DNA of 64,000 nucleotides from Collinsella aerofaciens (GCF_963360655.1 NZ_OY725717.1:310001-374000), one strand, 5' to 3'; positions 34,002 to 44,436 are shown, counted from the first letter of the stretch. Notes: generated by a model from the sequence alone, not told the origin. Program-made: numbers and translations.

Positions 34002-34203
34002 TATGCCTGTAGCCGACGAACGCGAGGATGCCGGACGCCGGAACCGCCCCAAATGTGGCAACAGTACGAAAACGACAAACACCCCAACACGTCCGCCCAC
34101 CGATTTATTGCGCCGCGCAGACAATTAAACCAGCATCTTTAAACATCTGGGCAGTATAGTGACCAAAACTATCGCATAACCGCACTCTGCGAATGGAGAA
34201 GTT

Positions 34204-36693
34204 ATGACCGAACACCATGCCATCAGCCGCCGAGCGTTTACGCTGGGCCTAGGGCTTGCGGCGTTGTCACCACTTGCAAGCCTGCCCGAAACCGCAGCGC
34301 CGGGCATTCCCCTGCGAGCGGCATTTGCAGACAACACACCCGCACCGTCGGACAGCCTCCACAATTTCGTCATTCGCCTTCGCCCCGCGGGCTATTTTCG
34401 CACCGCGAGCGTCAACCAAGACGGCAACGTTCGCGGCAACGTCTGTCACCTGTTTAATGACGGCACGTCCAGCAAGCTCATCCTTGAGAACGTAACGACC
34501 AAGAATGACGATACAAACTGGTACGCCATCCGCACCTTGCTCAATTTCGAAGAGCATAAAAAGACGGGCTACAGCATTTGGTCGGTCGACGACGACTCGG
34601 ACAAAGATGGAAAGGTCATCCACGTATGGGGCGGCGAGTATGACAACAAGCCCAGCCGCGCTTTTGCGTTCGAGCGTCAATCAAACGGAACCTACATCAT
34701 CCGAGACCGCACGGTCGAGAAAGAAACCGAGAAAAAAGACATTAAGTACCTGGCAATAGAATCGAACGGCAAAGACCAGGACAACAATAAGATCTGCCAT
34801 AAGAGTAAGAGCATTCCGTGGGAGCTCGAACTTATCGGTTACGACATGAAAAAGAACGATGCCACGGTTAGCAGCCTCGACTGGATCACGTACAGCAGCT
34901 ACGTCGACGGACCATGTTGGATGAAATACGTCGACGACAACAAGTTCCTCGACGAGCTGAGCATCCCGGGTACGCACGATTCGGGCACCTGCAGCGTGGA
35001 CAACGACACTGAGCCCCAATCCTCGCAAGTAAAATGCCAGCAGGATTACATTCCCACGCAGTTGCTCGAAGGCATTCGCTATTTCGATATCCGGCTCGGA
35101 AAGGGCGATGACCCCGGCATCGACCACGGGATTTTCTACCTACTCAAAAAAGACGGGAACTATCTGCATCTCTCCGATGTCATAGGCTACTTCAAAACGT
35201 TTTTGAACGAAAACCCGACAGAAGCGCTCATCATGTTTGTATCACGAGGCAACGACGAGGCTACCGACGAAAGTGTTACGACGGCTTTCGCCAAGGTTTT
35301 GGACGACAACCCCAAACTGTTCTATACGTCGAGCCGCGTTCCCACACTGGGCGAGGTGCGCGGAAAGATCGTCCTGCTACGTCGATTTGGACTCGACGGC
35401 GACAGCGTAAGCGGCCACACGTGGGGACTCGACCTCACCGAATGGGATAACAAAATCGCAGTGCACACCGACAGCAGTTCCATGTGTCTCGTCCAAGACG
35501 CGCGGGGCTTTGAAGCCGCGGGGGAAACAGGCGACAAAGAGCCCTATTGCACCAAGGTATACGCCCAGGACAAGTACAAACTCACGGGAACCGACAAGCT
35601 CAGCTGGGTCGATAATGCGCTGAAGGAAACGACCGGGCGCACGCGCAACGAGGTAGATGTCGAGGACGATAACGGGGCCAAGGAGAAAGTCCTGGAGCGT
35701 TGCTGGTCTATCAACTACACCAGCTGCACGGGCTTGTCGCACGGAGGCAATCCTTTTACCTCGGCACGAGTAGTCAACGAGCATCTGTATAAGAGCCCGT
35801 ACATCAATCCCAGCGGCATCGAGGATACAAAGTCAGATTACCTCAAGCACATTGGCATCATCGCATCCGACTTTGTTGATGCGGCGCTGGCCCGGAGCAT
35901 CTACCAGCGCAATTACAATTACGATACGAAGCACACGCAGTCGGCTTCGTGCTGCCTCCCGACCCGCATGCGCATGACGTACGGCGACTCGCTGAGCGAT
36001 GCCTCGCTCCAGGATGGCAAGACCGTTGGCGAGGGCCATTTCCGCCTTGTCGACAGCAGCAACGTACTCAACGTGGCGGCTTCGGGCCATGCGTTTACCA
36101 TCGAATACGTGGATGTCGACGCCTTGGGCAACGAGACCGTTACGGGGCTGCAGGGATCCGTGCCCATCGATATCGATCCGCGCGCACTGACACCCCACTT
36201 TGAGGGGCTCGAAGGCCTTAAGGCCGGCGAGGATGTGCGCACAAAGGTCGCGGCGCTGCTCGAGGGCAAACTCGAAAACGATGCCTGCACGGCTCAGCTC
36301 GAGTTTGTGCACGACGCGGACGGCGCTCCGGGCACGGCAATGGTCGAGGGCGAGGCATTTACCGCGGGAACGTACTGGGTGCGCGCGAACGGTCTTTTGG
36401 GCGACGCGGCGCAAAACTACAAGCTTGCTAATGACGGAGCCGCGAGCTTTACCGTAGCGGCCTCGAGCAGTGCAGGCGGCACCGGCACCGACGGTGGCAC
36501 GGGTTCCAACGCAGGCAGCGCTGATAAGAACGGTAAGGGCAACAAGGGCAAGAACTCGGGCGGAAAACTCGCCGACACGGGCGACGGCTCCGGCATTGCC
36601 GCCGGGCTCGCTGCCGCCGCCGTAGCGACAACGGTCGCCGGCGCGGCAATGCTTGCCAACGACCGCGAAAACGCTGGGGACGGTAGCGAATAG
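34204..36693 (+). CDS. PI-PLC-like surface protein with Tat signal
   Basis: 829 residues. The N-terminus carries a twin-arginine motif (SRRAFTLGL) and a hydrophobic stretch, so Tat export is likely. Residues 35-215 form a beta-rich domain of unknown family. A phosphatidylinositol-specific phospholipase C X domain (about 238-440) contains the two catalytic His regions SIPGTHDSGTC (near 258) and GIDHGIF (near 306), plus YFDIRLG. A long C-terminal region follows, then a Gly/Asn/Lys linker, a sortase-like motif LADTGD (near 790), a hydrophobic segment and a charged tail. It should hydrolyse PI or GPI-type lipids at the cell surface (inference). MEGAGAAG-type RBS: GGAGAAGTT precedes ATG 34204. Confidence 0.88.
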   Translation: MTEHHAISRRAFTLGLGLAALSPLASLPETAAPGIPLRAAFADNTPAPSDSLHNFVIRLRPAGYFRTASVNQDGNVRGNVCHLFNDGTSSKLILENVTTKNDDTNWYAIRTLLNFEEHKKTGYSIWSVDDDSDKDGKVIHVWGGEYDNKPSRAFAFERQSNGTYIIRDRTVEKETEKKDIKYLAIESNGKDQDNNKICHKSKSIPWELELIGYDMKKNDATVSSLDWITYSSYVDGPCWMKYVDDNKFLDELSIPGTHDSGTCSVDNDTEPQSSQVKCQQDYIPTQLLEGIRYFDIRLGKGDDPGIDHGIFYLLKKDGNYLHLSDVIGYFKTFLNENPTEALIMFVSRGNDEATDESVTTAFAKVLDDNPKLFYTSSRVPTLGEVRGKIVLLRRFGLDGDSVSGHTWGLDLTEWDNKIAVHTDSSSMCLVQDARGFEAAGETGDKEPYCTKVYAQDKYKLTGTDKLSWVDNALKETTGRTRNEVDVEDDNGAKEKVLERCWSINYTSCTGLSHGGNPFTSARVVNEHLYKSPYINPSGIEDTKSDYLKHIGIIASDFVDAALARSIYQRNYNYDTKHTQSASCCLPTRMRMTYGDSLSDASLQDGKTVGEGHFRLVDSSNVLNVAASGHAFTIEYVDVDALGNETVTGLQGSVPIDIDPRALTPHFEGLEGLKAGEDVRTKVAALLEGKLENDACTAQLEFVHDADGAPGTAMVEGEAFTAGTYWVRANGLLGDAAQNYKLANDGAASFTVAASSSAGGTGTDGGTGSNAGSADKNGKGNKGKNSGGKLADTGDGSGIAAGLAAAAVATTVAGAAMLANDRENAGDGSE

Positions 36694-36787
36694 GCAAGCC
36701 GGCCTTTTAGACACATCGACTCAATGGGGGGCGCAGGACACCGTTCTGTGCCCCCGATTTTTACCTTGGCCCAAACGCCGCCATAGG

Positions 36788-37057
36788 CTACATCACCATG
36801 TTCAGCGCGTTAACAAACTCCTGGGCCTTCGCACGGCTGCTCAGGCTAAAAACACAAGCAGTCAACAGCCTGTTACGCAGAAAAACATCGCGGCCCTTGA
36901 TCCTGTTGACCCCCGTAATGTCCTTAAGATAGACAATCTCGGTGTGCTTGCCACCAAAAGTGCCCTTCTTGAGCACCTCAATACGGTTGGGGTAGATCTT
37001 GACGTCTTTATACCTACCCGAACCTTTGTCCTGGAATAGCAGCGTGTTATTGTCCAT
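36788..37057 (-). CDS. Small PH-like domain protein
   Basis: 89 residues from ATG 37057 (GGGAG 8 nt upstream). The pattern of short beta strands (NTLLFQDKGSGRYKDVKIYP, IEVLKKGTFGGKHTEIVYL) followed by a C-terminal helix (SRAKAQEFVNALNMV) matches bacterial PH-like folds. No signal peptide or membrane segment. It lies between the convergent PI-PLC-like gene and the divergent DUF1016 gene. Function unknown. Confidence 0.8.
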   Translation of the reverse strand: MDNNTLLFQDKGSGRYKDVKIYPNRIEVLKKGTFGGKHTEIVYLKDITGVNRIKGRDVFLRNRLLTACVFSLSSRAKAQEFVNALNMVM

Positions 37058-37221
37058 ACGCGTCACTCCCGTGGGATTCGCTAAAACTGCCTCTATGGTC
37101 ACATTTTAGTCACCGCAAGGCCCCATGCGAAGATGTCAGACAGCACAGCAATTCGTGTCCGCGCGAGGCTTTAAACTAAATGCGATAAAGACGCATTCCA
37201 CAAAAGGAAAGTGGGGCGACA

Positions 37222-38274
37222 GTGATGGGCGAACTGGTAAACCGTGGAGAATCGGCAATCGTGCCCGAAGGTTTTTACAAGCAGGTCTCCTCGATTCTCA
37301 ACGCCGCTCGCGACAAGGCCTATACCGCCGTTAACTTTGCGATGGTTGAGGCATATTGGGAGATCGGCAAGAGTATTGTTGATGAACAGGGCGGAGAGGG
37401 GCGCGCCAAGTATGGCGATGCACTGATCGACGAACTTGCCGTTAGATTGACTAAGGATTTTGGCAGAGGCTTCAACGCCAGAAGCTTAAGATACATGCGT
37501 CAGTTTTATCTTGCGTTCCCAATCCGGAACGCGCTGCGTTCCGAATTGAATTGGACACATTACCGCAGGTTATCGCGTATAACCGACCCTGATGCTCGAA
37601 CATGGTACATGAACGAATGCGCCGATTCTCGTTGGAGCACGCGTCAGCTCGAACGCCAGATCAACACCATGTTCCGCGAGCGCCTACTTGCCAGCAAGGA
37701 CAAGGAGGCCGTCACCCAGGAAATCCAAAAGAGCGCCCCGGCTCGTCGCCCCGAGGATATCATCCGCGACCCATATGTACTGGAGTTTTTAGGTTTCTCG
37801 GACGATACTGCGTTTCGCGAGAGCGATCTAGAGCAGGCGCTCATCACGCATCTTCAGAAGTTCCTGCTGGAGCTTGGCCGTGGTTTCGCTTTCGAGGCGC
37901 GCCAAAAGCGCATCACCTTTGATGGGCGCCATTTCTATATTGACCTTGTTTTTTACAACTATCTGATGCGCTGCTTCGTGCTCATCGACCTTAAGACGGA
38001 CGACCTTACGCATCAGGACCTGGGCCAGATGCAAATGTATGTGAACTACTACACGCGCGAGCTCATGAACGAAGGCGACAATCCGCCCATAGGCATCGTG
38101 CTCTGCGCGGACAAAAGCGATTCGATTGTCGAGTACACGCTGCCCGAAGACAACGACCAAGTGTTTACCGCCAAATACCTGCCGTATCTTCCAAGCAAGG
38201 AAGAGCTGGCGCGCGAGCTGAGTGCCGAGTACCGCGCCATCAACGAAGCGACTAATGGCGAAACGCAAGGGTAG
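37222..38274 (+). CDS. DUF1016/YhcG family PDDEXK nuclease
   Basis: 350 residues. An N-terminal helical DUF1016_N region (AYWEIGKSIVDEQGG, GRGFNARSLRYMRQFY) is followed by a C-terminal PD-(D/E)XK nuclease domain with Asp in YIDLVFYN and D-x-K in VLIDLKTDD. GTG 37222 and ATG 37225 are both possible starts behind AAAGGAAAG. Homologues often accompany restriction-modification genes. Here it stands alone, with no methylase or specificity subunit nearby, so a solitary nuclease of unknown role is the safest call. Confidence 0.93.
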   Translation: MMGELVNRGESAIVPEGFYKQVSSILNAARDKAYTAVNFAMVEAYWEIGKSIVDEQGGEGRAKYGDALIDELAVRLTKDFGRGFNARSLRYMRQFYLAFPIRNALRSELNWTHYRRLSRITDPDARTWYMNECADSRWSTRQLERQINTMFRERLLASKDKEAVTQEIQKSAPARRPEDIIRDPYVLEFLGFSDDTAFRESDLEQALITHLQKFLLELGRGFAFEARQKRITFDGRHFYIDLVFYNYLMRCFVLIDLKTDDLTHQDLGQMQMYVNYYTRELMNEGDNPPIGIVLCADKSDSIVEYTLPEDNDQVFTAKYLPYLPSKEELARELSAEYRAINEATNGETQG

Positions 38275-38699
38275 CAGCACGTTGCGACCGAAGCCACCGC
38301 AGCCGTCGCAGGCGCACTCGCGGTTGCGACGCACGCTACGAAACAATACCGGTCATGGACGCCGGCAACGACATTCTAGCCGTGGCTGGCGAGCGTGACC
38401 TGACAGGCAAAGACGCGGCCTTCGTCTGATGTGGGTCCATTGGCTGCCACAGAAAAGGGCCGGTTGCAGCCGGCCCTTTAGACGATAATACCTGCGTTGC
38501 CCGCGCTTCCGAAGTGTGACTAGCTGAGGAGCGGGTTCCGCGGCACAACCTGATTTTACCCAGTGAGGAGGCTCTTTTGCAGCCGCTCCACTGTTTATTT
38601 ACATCTGGCACCCTCAAACAATCAGACGGCAGCCCGCACTCCTGAGAGCTGCCCCGCACCCCCGGCCATCACCTTACGGCAACAACCGGTGCTACTCCC
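38275..38699. other. Non-coding convergent gap with hairpins
   Basis: 425 bp between convergent genes. It contains one clear terminator (38454-38479) and an imperfect hairpin around 38556-38592. No gene, tRNA or recognised structured RNA was found. Confidence 0.5.
38454..38479. terminator. Bidirectional terminator
   Basis: A 10-bp perfect stem AAAGGGCCGG/CCGGCCCTTT with a 6-nt loop. It gives TTTT on the minus strand and TTT on the plus strand. It probably serves both the DUF1016 gene and the convergent zinc-ribbon gene. Confidence 0.75.
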
Positions 38700-40037
38700 C
38701 TACTTCCCAAATAGCGCACCCAGCAGACCGCGGCGTTTGGGCTTCTCCTCTCGGTAGGAACCCTCGACGGCGGCTGCAACCTGGCGCGGTTGCTCGCCGC
38801 CTCCACGGCGCACGATCTGGTACAGGAAGGGCGATTTAACGTATTTGACCTCGAAGGGCGTGGCGTGCACGGTGCTCTCACCGGACAGATGCAGGCTCGG
38901 GCTGAGCGGCGCCACGATATGCGTTTCGCGCTTGTCGCTAAACACCACCGCGGCCGCGCGGCCCGTCTGGCCGTTTACGGCAATGCGCACCTGCTCGCCA
39001 TCGCGGCCGTCTGTCGCCGGACGATCGACAAAGTAGACCGGCACCATCACCAGGCCGTCCTTATGTTTGCGGGCCTTGCGCGCCCACATGCGAATGCTCT
39101 TTTTATTGAGCCCCAGTACAGCCTCGGCGTCGTTGCCCGCAACGTCGAGCGCCAACTTATCAATGACCACCTGGTCCTTGGTAGACGCATCGACTGAGAC
39201 AACGCGAAAGTCACCTTCCTGCATGGCGGGATCGAACGGACCGACCTTGGCAAAGTCCCACGGCTCCAAAATGCCCATGAGGCGAACGTCCAGGTAGTTT
39301 GCCCTGGGGTATGCCCAGTCGAGCACCTCGTAGTACACCAAGGCCTCCTTGCTCAGGCCCTTGCCCGGGAAGCTCGCCATCATGCGCAAGTCCGCCAGCG
39401 CCATGGGGAAATAGAAGAGCATCATGTCGTTTTGGATCGCGTCTTCCACGTCGTGCCCGGCAAAGGCATCCGGATACTGGCGCACCAGCTGCAGCGCGTT
39501 GGCACGTGCCTGCTGCGGCGAGATTTCGCAGGGAATACCCTGCTCGGGCACATACTCCGCACCAACGCCCATGGTCAGGCGCTTGCTAAACGTCCCCGGC
39601 TTGAGCAGGTCCGCAATGCCGATCTTATTGCCGCAGGACGGGCACTCAAACACACGCTGCGTTGACTCGCCCTCAAAGGACGCTCCGCAGAAGGGGCAAG
39701 GAATGCTCACATGCGTGGCCTCTTGGAACTCCTGCGCCGTGCCGCGATCCTCCCACAGCAGATGTTCCAGGACCGACTGATTGCGCCAGTGCGCATTGAA
39801 GAAATACCAGTCCGGGTCCTGCGGGCGCTCGAGTTGCGACACATGCGTGAGTTTGAGCAGTCCATCCACCACCGTCAACGGCGTATGGCGAATACCCAAA
39901 GCGCTCTTGGGCTCTCCGGCGTCCGCCTGCCACGGAACCACCGTGCCGCAATAGGCGCACTCAAAGCTGCGCTTAGCCTGGTGCGAGTACATAGGGCCGC
40001 CGCAGTTTTGACATTTTATGGCAAACATCTCGTCCAT
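38700..40037 (-). CDS. Protein with two zinc ribbons, function unknown
   Basis: 445 residues from ATG 40037 (AAAGGAGG upstream). Two C-x2-C pairs near the N-terminus (CQNCGG, CAYCGT) form one zinc ribbon, and CPFCGA with CPSCGN near residue 110 form a second. The middle and C-terminal parts are soluble mixed alpha/beta with no recognised enzyme motif. A basic C-terminus (KPKRRGLLGALFGK) ends in a possible amphipathic helix. Proteins annotated as TFIIB-type zinc-ribbon proteins share this layout. It is divergent from the CDF transporter gene, but no functional link is visible. Confidence 0.82.
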   Translation of the reverse strand: MDEMFAIKCQNCGGPMYSHQAKRSFECAYCGTVVPWQADAGEPKSALGIRHTPLTVVDGLLKLTHVSQLERPQDPDWYFFNAHWRNQSVLEHLLWEDRGTAQEFQEATHVSIPCPFCGASFEGESTQRVFECPSCGNKIGIADLLKPGTFSKRLTMGVGAEYVPEQGIPCEISPQQARANALQLVRQYPDAFAGHDVEDAIQNDMMLFYFPMALADLRMMASFPGKGLSKEALVYYEVLDWAYPRANYLDVRLMGILEPWDFAKVGPFDPAMQEGDFRVVSVDASTKDQVVIDKLALDVAGNDAEAVLGLNKKSIRMWARKARKHKDGLVMVPVYFVDRPATDGRDGEQVRIAVNGQTGRAAAVVFSDKRETHIVAPLSPSLHLSGESTVHATPFEVKYVKSPFLYQIVRRGGGEQPRQVAAAVEGSYREEKPKRRGLLGALFGK

Positions 40038-40255
40038 GGAAACGTCCTCCTTTGCACAGGGGCTGTCGACATTAAGTATGTCGAGCAAGCAGGCACATGC
40101 CCATACCCATGTGGCCCAAAATGGACCACCCAGGCAGACGAGAAGGCTCGCTCGTTAGCACCGGCAGACTATTGCTGCATTTTCTGAGCATCGGCGCACG
40201 ACGCCCCCGCGCGAGCTACACTATCCCCTTAAACATGATTGTGAGGACGACCGCT

Positions 40256-41437
40256 ATGCTATTTGTTAATCGGCTGGTACATACACTTGTTCCCGGCAGC
40301 GAGGGCGAGCCGGTCGATACATCTTGCCGTACCAACGCGGGCTTTGCCGCAAGCCTCATCTGCATTGGCCTCAACATTACCCTGTGCCTAGCCAAGGGCA
40401 TCGCGGGTCTGCTCGCCGGCTCGGTCTCGCTTATCGCCGACGCCTTCAACAACCTCTCCGACGCCTCGAGCAACATTGTGAGCCTGCTCGGGTTCCGCCT
40501 TGCCAGCCGCCCGGCCGACGAAGGTCACCCCTATGGCCATGGCCGCTACGAGTACCTCGCCGGTTTGTTTGTCGCCGTCCTCGTTTGCGCCGTCGGCATC
40601 AACCTGGCGCTCGAGTCCATCGCCAAGATCATCAAGCCCTCGCCCACCGCTTACACGTTTATTTCCCTTGCGGCACTGGCTACGTCCATGCTCGTTAAGC
40701 TCTGGATGGCAGCGTTCAACCGCACGCTGGGCGATCGCATCGACTCGGAGACGCTCATCGCCACGGCGCAGGACTCCAAAAACGACGTCATCACCTCGGG
40801 CTCGGTCTTGGTGGCGGCGCTTATTTCGCAGACGACCGGCTTTGATCTCGATGGCTGGGCAGGCCTGGGTGTGGGCATCTTCATCTGCATCAGCGGTCTG
40901 GGCCTGGTGCGCGACGCCATCAGCCCGTTGCTGGGGCAAGCGCCCGACCCCAAGCTCGTCCAGGCAATCCGCGACAAGATCATGTCCTATCCGCAGGTCT
41001 TGGGCACACACGACCTCATGGTGCACGACTACGGCCCCGGTCGTCAGTTTGCCAGCGCCCACGTGGAGATGCCCGGCGAGGGCGACGCGTTTGAGCACCA
41101 CGAGATTCTGGACACCATCGAGCACGACATCAAGCGCCAGATGGGCATTGGTATCACGCTGCACTGCGACCTCATCGCGACAACCGGCGATGACTTGCGC
41201 GGCTGGGTCAAGCGCGGCGTCATGCAGATCGATCCCGCGCTCTCCATCCACGATCTGCACGAGCACAACGGGTTCGTTTCGTTTGACCTGGTGCGTCCCG
41301 ACGGCTTTGACATATCCGACGAGGAGCTGCTGGAGCTCGTCACGCGCATCGTGCACGAGCGCCGACCCGATGCCTCATGCGTCGTTACGTTTGACTCGGG
41401 CTTTAGCTCGCCCGAGCGTCCGGCCGAGCAGCTGTAG
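40256..41437 (+). CDS. Cation diffusion facilitator (CDF) family transporter
   Basis: 393 residues. Six transmembrane helices with the metal-site motifs SLIADAFNNLSDASSN (helix II) and TAQDSKNDVITSG (helix V), plus HPYGHGRYEY after helix II. These are hallmarks of proton-coupled Zn/Mn/Fe export. The cytoplasmic C-terminal domain (from about 215) has a His-containing dimer fold (HVEMPGEGDAFEHHEILD) extended by about 80 residues relative to minimal CDFs. Start ATG 40256 is chosen for GAGG upstream; ATG 40235 is an alternative. Metal specificity is not assignable. Confidence 0.93.
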   Translation: MLFVNRLVHTLVPGSEGEPVDTSCRTNAGFAASLICIGLNITLCLAKGIAGLLAGSVSLIADAFNNLSDASSNIVSLLGFRLASRPADEGHPYGHGRYEYLAGLFVAVLVCAVGINLALESIAKIIKPSPTAYTFISLAALATSMLVKLWMAAFNRTLGDRIDSETLIATAQDSKNDVITSGSVLVAALISQTTGFDLDGWAGLGVGIFICISGLGLVRDAISPLLGQAPDPKLVQAIRDKIMSYPQVLGTHDLMVHDYGPGRQFASAHVEMPGEGDAFEHHEILDTIEHDIKRQMGIGITLHCDLIATTGDDLRGWVKRGVMQIDPALSIHDLHEHNGFVSFDLVRPDGFDISDEELLELVTRIVHERRPDASCVVTFDSGFSSPERPAEQL

Positions 41438-41455
41438 CCCCGCTCCGCTCGTCCG

Positions 41456-42445
41456 CTAGTTTCCCTGCGCGCCCGAGATGCCGTTTTGCAGTGCGTTCCA
41501 GGCATCCGTCGCCATGTCGCCCAAGTTCTGCGCGGTATCGCCCAGATTTTGTGCCGTATCGCCCAGCTCTTGCGCCTTGTCTCCCAACTCCTGCGCCTTG
41601 TTGCTCAAGTCCTCCAGCGTATTGGAGCTCGAGCTGTCGGTACCGCTTTGGCCGTCGGACGAGTTGCCCGAACTGTTCTTGTGCGTGAGTTGAATTTCGA
41701 GGTTGCCGTTGTCGTTATAGTAGGCAGAAGTAACGACCCAGTTGGCATCGACGACGGGCGTTGAGCCATCATCAGTCAGGACCACGGCATTCGAAAGATC
41801 GGCGCCGCGCGACTTGAGGATCTTCTTGGCGTTGGACCAGTACTGCCCCGGGATATCGCTCAGATCGACGGTGCCAGACGAGGCAGACTCGGTTTGCTCG
41901 GCAGTGGTATCGGCCGTTGAACTCCCCCGCTTGTTGAGCATGCCCGACACGATGGCAAACACAATCGACAGCGCAAAGAAGATCGCCAGCACGATGAGGA
42001 TCTTCTTGATCACGCTCGACGAACGCGACGGCGTCTCTTCCTCGTCCTCGCCATATTGCGGAATCGACTTGGGGTACTCGCGATACGGCTCGCGCGACTC
42101 GTAGCGAGGCTGCGCCGTGCGAGGCAAATACGTCGTCTGCTGAGGCTGCGGAATGGGATTCTGCGGCAGGCTGTCATAGGAATTCGGCGTCGAGGCAGCA
42201 TAAGAATCCTGCGGCGCGTAATCAAACGGATCCGGAGCTGCGTTGCCATAGGGGCCTTGCGAAGATGCAGCGTAAGAATCCTGCGCCGTGTCGCCATAGC
42301 CCATAACCCGGGTGGGCTCGGCAGAAGGCTGCGTCGCGGCGGGGTCGGTATAACCGGGGTTGGGAACAACGCGGGTCGCATCGGCGCTATCGCCAGCCTG
42401 CGCGGAACCGTAGCCGCCCATCACGGTTGTCTTGTCCTGATCCAT
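41456..42445 (-). CDS. Single-pass membrane protein with Thr motifs and heptad tail
   Basis: 329 residues. The N-terminal 140 residues are Gln/Pro/Tyr/Ser-rich and disordered, with repeated T-x-V motifs (KTTVMGGYG, ATRVVPNPG, PTRVMGYG) that resemble phospho-Thr/FHA-binding sites. One transmembrane helix (ILIVLAIFFALSIVFAIV) follows. The outer part carries a folded region of about 70 residues and a C-terminal repeat of AQELGDK/AQNLGDT heptads. A role downstream of a Ser/Thr kinase is conceivable, but no kinase is in the window. It is convergent with the CDF gene. Confidence 0.82.
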   Translation of the reverse strand: MDQDKTTVMGGYGSAQAGDSADATRVVPNPGYTDPAATQPSAEPTRVMGYGDTAQDSYAASSQGPYGNAAPDPFDYAPQDSYAASTPNSYDSLPQNPIPQPQQTTYLPRTAQPRYESREPYREYPKSIPQYGEDEEETPSRSSSVIKKILIVLAIFFALSIVFAIVSGMLNKRGSSTADTTAEQTESASSGTVDLSDIPGQYWSNAKKILKSRGADLSNAVVLTDDGSTPVVDANWVVTSAYYNDNGNLEIQLTHKNSSGNSSDGQSGTDSSSSNTLEDLSNKAQELGDKAQELGDTAQNLGDTAQNLGDMATDAWNALQNGISGAQGN

Positions 42446-42563
42446 GCAACGATTCCTTTCCGTCGCGCGTGAGCCTCAAGTTATCCATGCATTCTACCCG
42501 CGCAAAAGCCTATGACGGGCAGAGTCCGTCGGTATCTACAAGACATGCGCGGGCCTAAGGATC

Positions 42564-42599
42564 AAAAAGCCCCGCCGTGCCTTGTGGGCGCGGCGGGGC
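42564..42599 (-). terminator. Terminator of fhs
   Basis: On the minus strand GCCCCGCCG/CGGCGGGGC (9-bp stem, 42591-42599 with 42569-42577) is followed by five T. Confidence 0.88.
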
Positions 42600-42624
42600 G
42601 GGCTAGCAGCTATGGACAGCAGGC

Positions 42625-44292
42625 TTAGAACAGGCCGGTGATGTTGCCGTCGTTGTCGACGTCGATGTTTTCGGCCGCGGGCACCTTGGGCAGGCCCGGC
42701 ATGGTCAGAACGCTGCCGGTCAGCGCGACCACAAAGTGGGCGCCGGCAGAAACCTTGAGCTCACGCACGGTGATGCGGAAGTTCTCGGGAGCGCCCAGGA
42801 CCTTGGCGTTGTCGCTAAAGCTGTACTGCGTCTTGGCGACGCACACCGGCAGGTTGCCAAAGCCGTTCTCGCGCAGCTCGGCGAGCTGGCGCTTGGCGGC
42901 CGGCGTAAAGTCAACGCCGTCGGCGCGGTAGACCTTGGTGGCAACGGCCTCGAGGGCATCAGCGACATCAGCGCCGTCCTCATAGGCAAACTTGAGCTCG
43001 CTCGGCTGCTCAATCAGACGCATGACCTCATCGGCCAGCTCGAGCGCGCCCTCGCCGCCCTTGGCCCAGACCTCGGAAAGCTTAACGTTGACGCCGAGCT
43101 TCTGGCACTCGGACTCGATGAGTGCAAGCTCAGCCTCGGTGTCCGTCGGGAAGCGGTTGATGGCGACCACGCAGGGCAGACCATAAACGTTCTGGATGTT
43201 GTCGACATGACGCAGCAAGTTGGGCATGCCAGCCTTGAGTGCCTCGAGGTTCTCCTCGTTGAGGTCGGCCTTGGCGACGCCACCGTTGTACTTCAGCGCA
43301 CGAGCGGTCGCGACGACCACGACGGCGCTGGGGCGAACGCCCGTCATGCGGCACTTAATGTCGAGGAACTTCTCGGCACCCAGATCGGCACCGAAGCCGG
43401 CCTCGGTAATGGCGACATCGCCAAAGCGCATCGCCATACGCGTGGCCATGATAGAGTTGCAGCCGTGGGCAATGTTGGCGAAGGGGCCGCCGTGGACAAA
43501 CGCGGGCGTGCCCTCGAGTGTTTGCACCAAGTTGGGCTTGAGCGCATCCTTAAGCAGCGCAGCCATGGCGCCCTGAGCCTTGAGGTCGCGGGCGCGGACG
43601 GGCTCGCCGGCATAGCTGTAGCCGACGACGATCTCGCCCAAGCGCTCCTTGAGATCGTTGATGCTCGTGGACAGGCACAGGATTGCCATGACCTCGGAGG
43701 CAACGGTGATATCGAAGCCGTCCTCGCGCGGCACGCCCTGGGCCTTACCGCCAATGCCGTCGATGACGTGGCGCAGCTGACGGTCGTTCATATCGACGAC
43801 GCGCTTCCAAGTGATGCGCTTAACGTCAATACCGAGCTGATTGCCCTGCTGGATGTGGTTGTCGAGCATGGCGGCCAGCAGGTTGTTGGCAGCACCGATG
43901 GCATGGAAGTCACCGGTAAAGTGCAGGTTGATATCCTCCATGGGGATGACCTGAGCCCAGCCGCCGCCGGCAGCACCGCCCTTAACGCCAAAGACGGGGC
44001 CGAGCGAAGGCTCGCGCAGGGCCACGGCACTCTTGACGCCGCGACGACGCAGGCCATCGGCCAGACCGATGGTCGTGGTGGTCTTGCCCTCGCCCGCAGG
44101 CGTTGGGTTGATAGCGGTCACGAGGACGAGCTTGGCCTGGTGATCGGTCGGCTCGTTGAGCAGTGAATAGTCAACCTTAGCCTTGTCGAAGCCGTACGGA
44201 ATCAGGTGCTTTACGTCGACGCCGGCGTTCTTAGCCACCTCGGTAATGGGCAGCGGCGTGACGGAACGTGCGATTTCGATGTCAGTAGGCAT
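42625..44292 (-). CDS. fhs: Formate-tetrahydrofolate ligase
   Basis: 555 residues. ATP-dependent ligation of formate to THF giving 10-formyl-THF. Motifs: P-loop-like [14 protein letters not shown] near residue 65, [19 protein letters not shown] near 95 and [14 protein letters not shown] near 285. Start ATG 44292 follows AAAGGA. Together with fchA and folD at 30.6-32.1 kb it supplies the formate branch of one-carbon metabolism. It appears monocistronic with its own terminator. Confidence 0.97.
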   Translation of the reverse strand: MPTDIEIARSVTPLPITEVAKNAGVDVKHLIPYGFDKAKVDYSLLNEPTDHQAKLVLVTAINPTPAGEGKTTTTIGLADGLRRRGVKSAVALREPSLGPVFGVKGGAAGGGWAQVIPMEDINLHFTGDFHAIGAANNLLAAMLDNHIQQGNQLGIDVKRITWKRVVDMNDRQLRHVIDGIGGKAQGVPREDGFDITVASEVMAILCLSTSINDLKERLGEIVVGYSYAGEPVRARDLKAQGAMAALLKDALKPNLVQTLEGTPAFVHGGPFANIAHGCNSIMATRMAMRFGDVAITEAGFGADLGAEKFLDIKCRMTGVRPSAVVVVATARALKYNGGVAKADLNEENLEALKAGMPNLLRHVDNIQNVYGLPCVVAINRFPTDTEAELALIESECQKLGVNVKLSEVWAKGGEGALELADEVMRLIEQPSELKFAYEDGADVADALEAVATKVYRADGVDFTPAAKRQLAELRENGFGNLPVCVAKTQYSFSDNAKVLGAPENFRITVRELKVSAGAHFVVALTGSVLTMPGLPKVPAAENIDVDNDGNITGLF

Positions 44293-44436
44293 GGGCGGTC
44301 CTTTCGTTACCGAATGAGAAAAAGACCAATTCAGCATAGCACGGGCGCGCAATAGTAAAACACCCGTAACCGATGAATGGCGATATGTTTATCCAATGCT
44401 CAGTGATAGCCTACAGACTAGCCAAAACAAAGCGCC

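Noticed and set aside
38275-38699. Possible structured RNA in the convergent gap
   Set aside because: Apart from the terminator and one imperfect hairpin, no SRP, tmRNA, RNase P, T-box or riboswitch signature was found.
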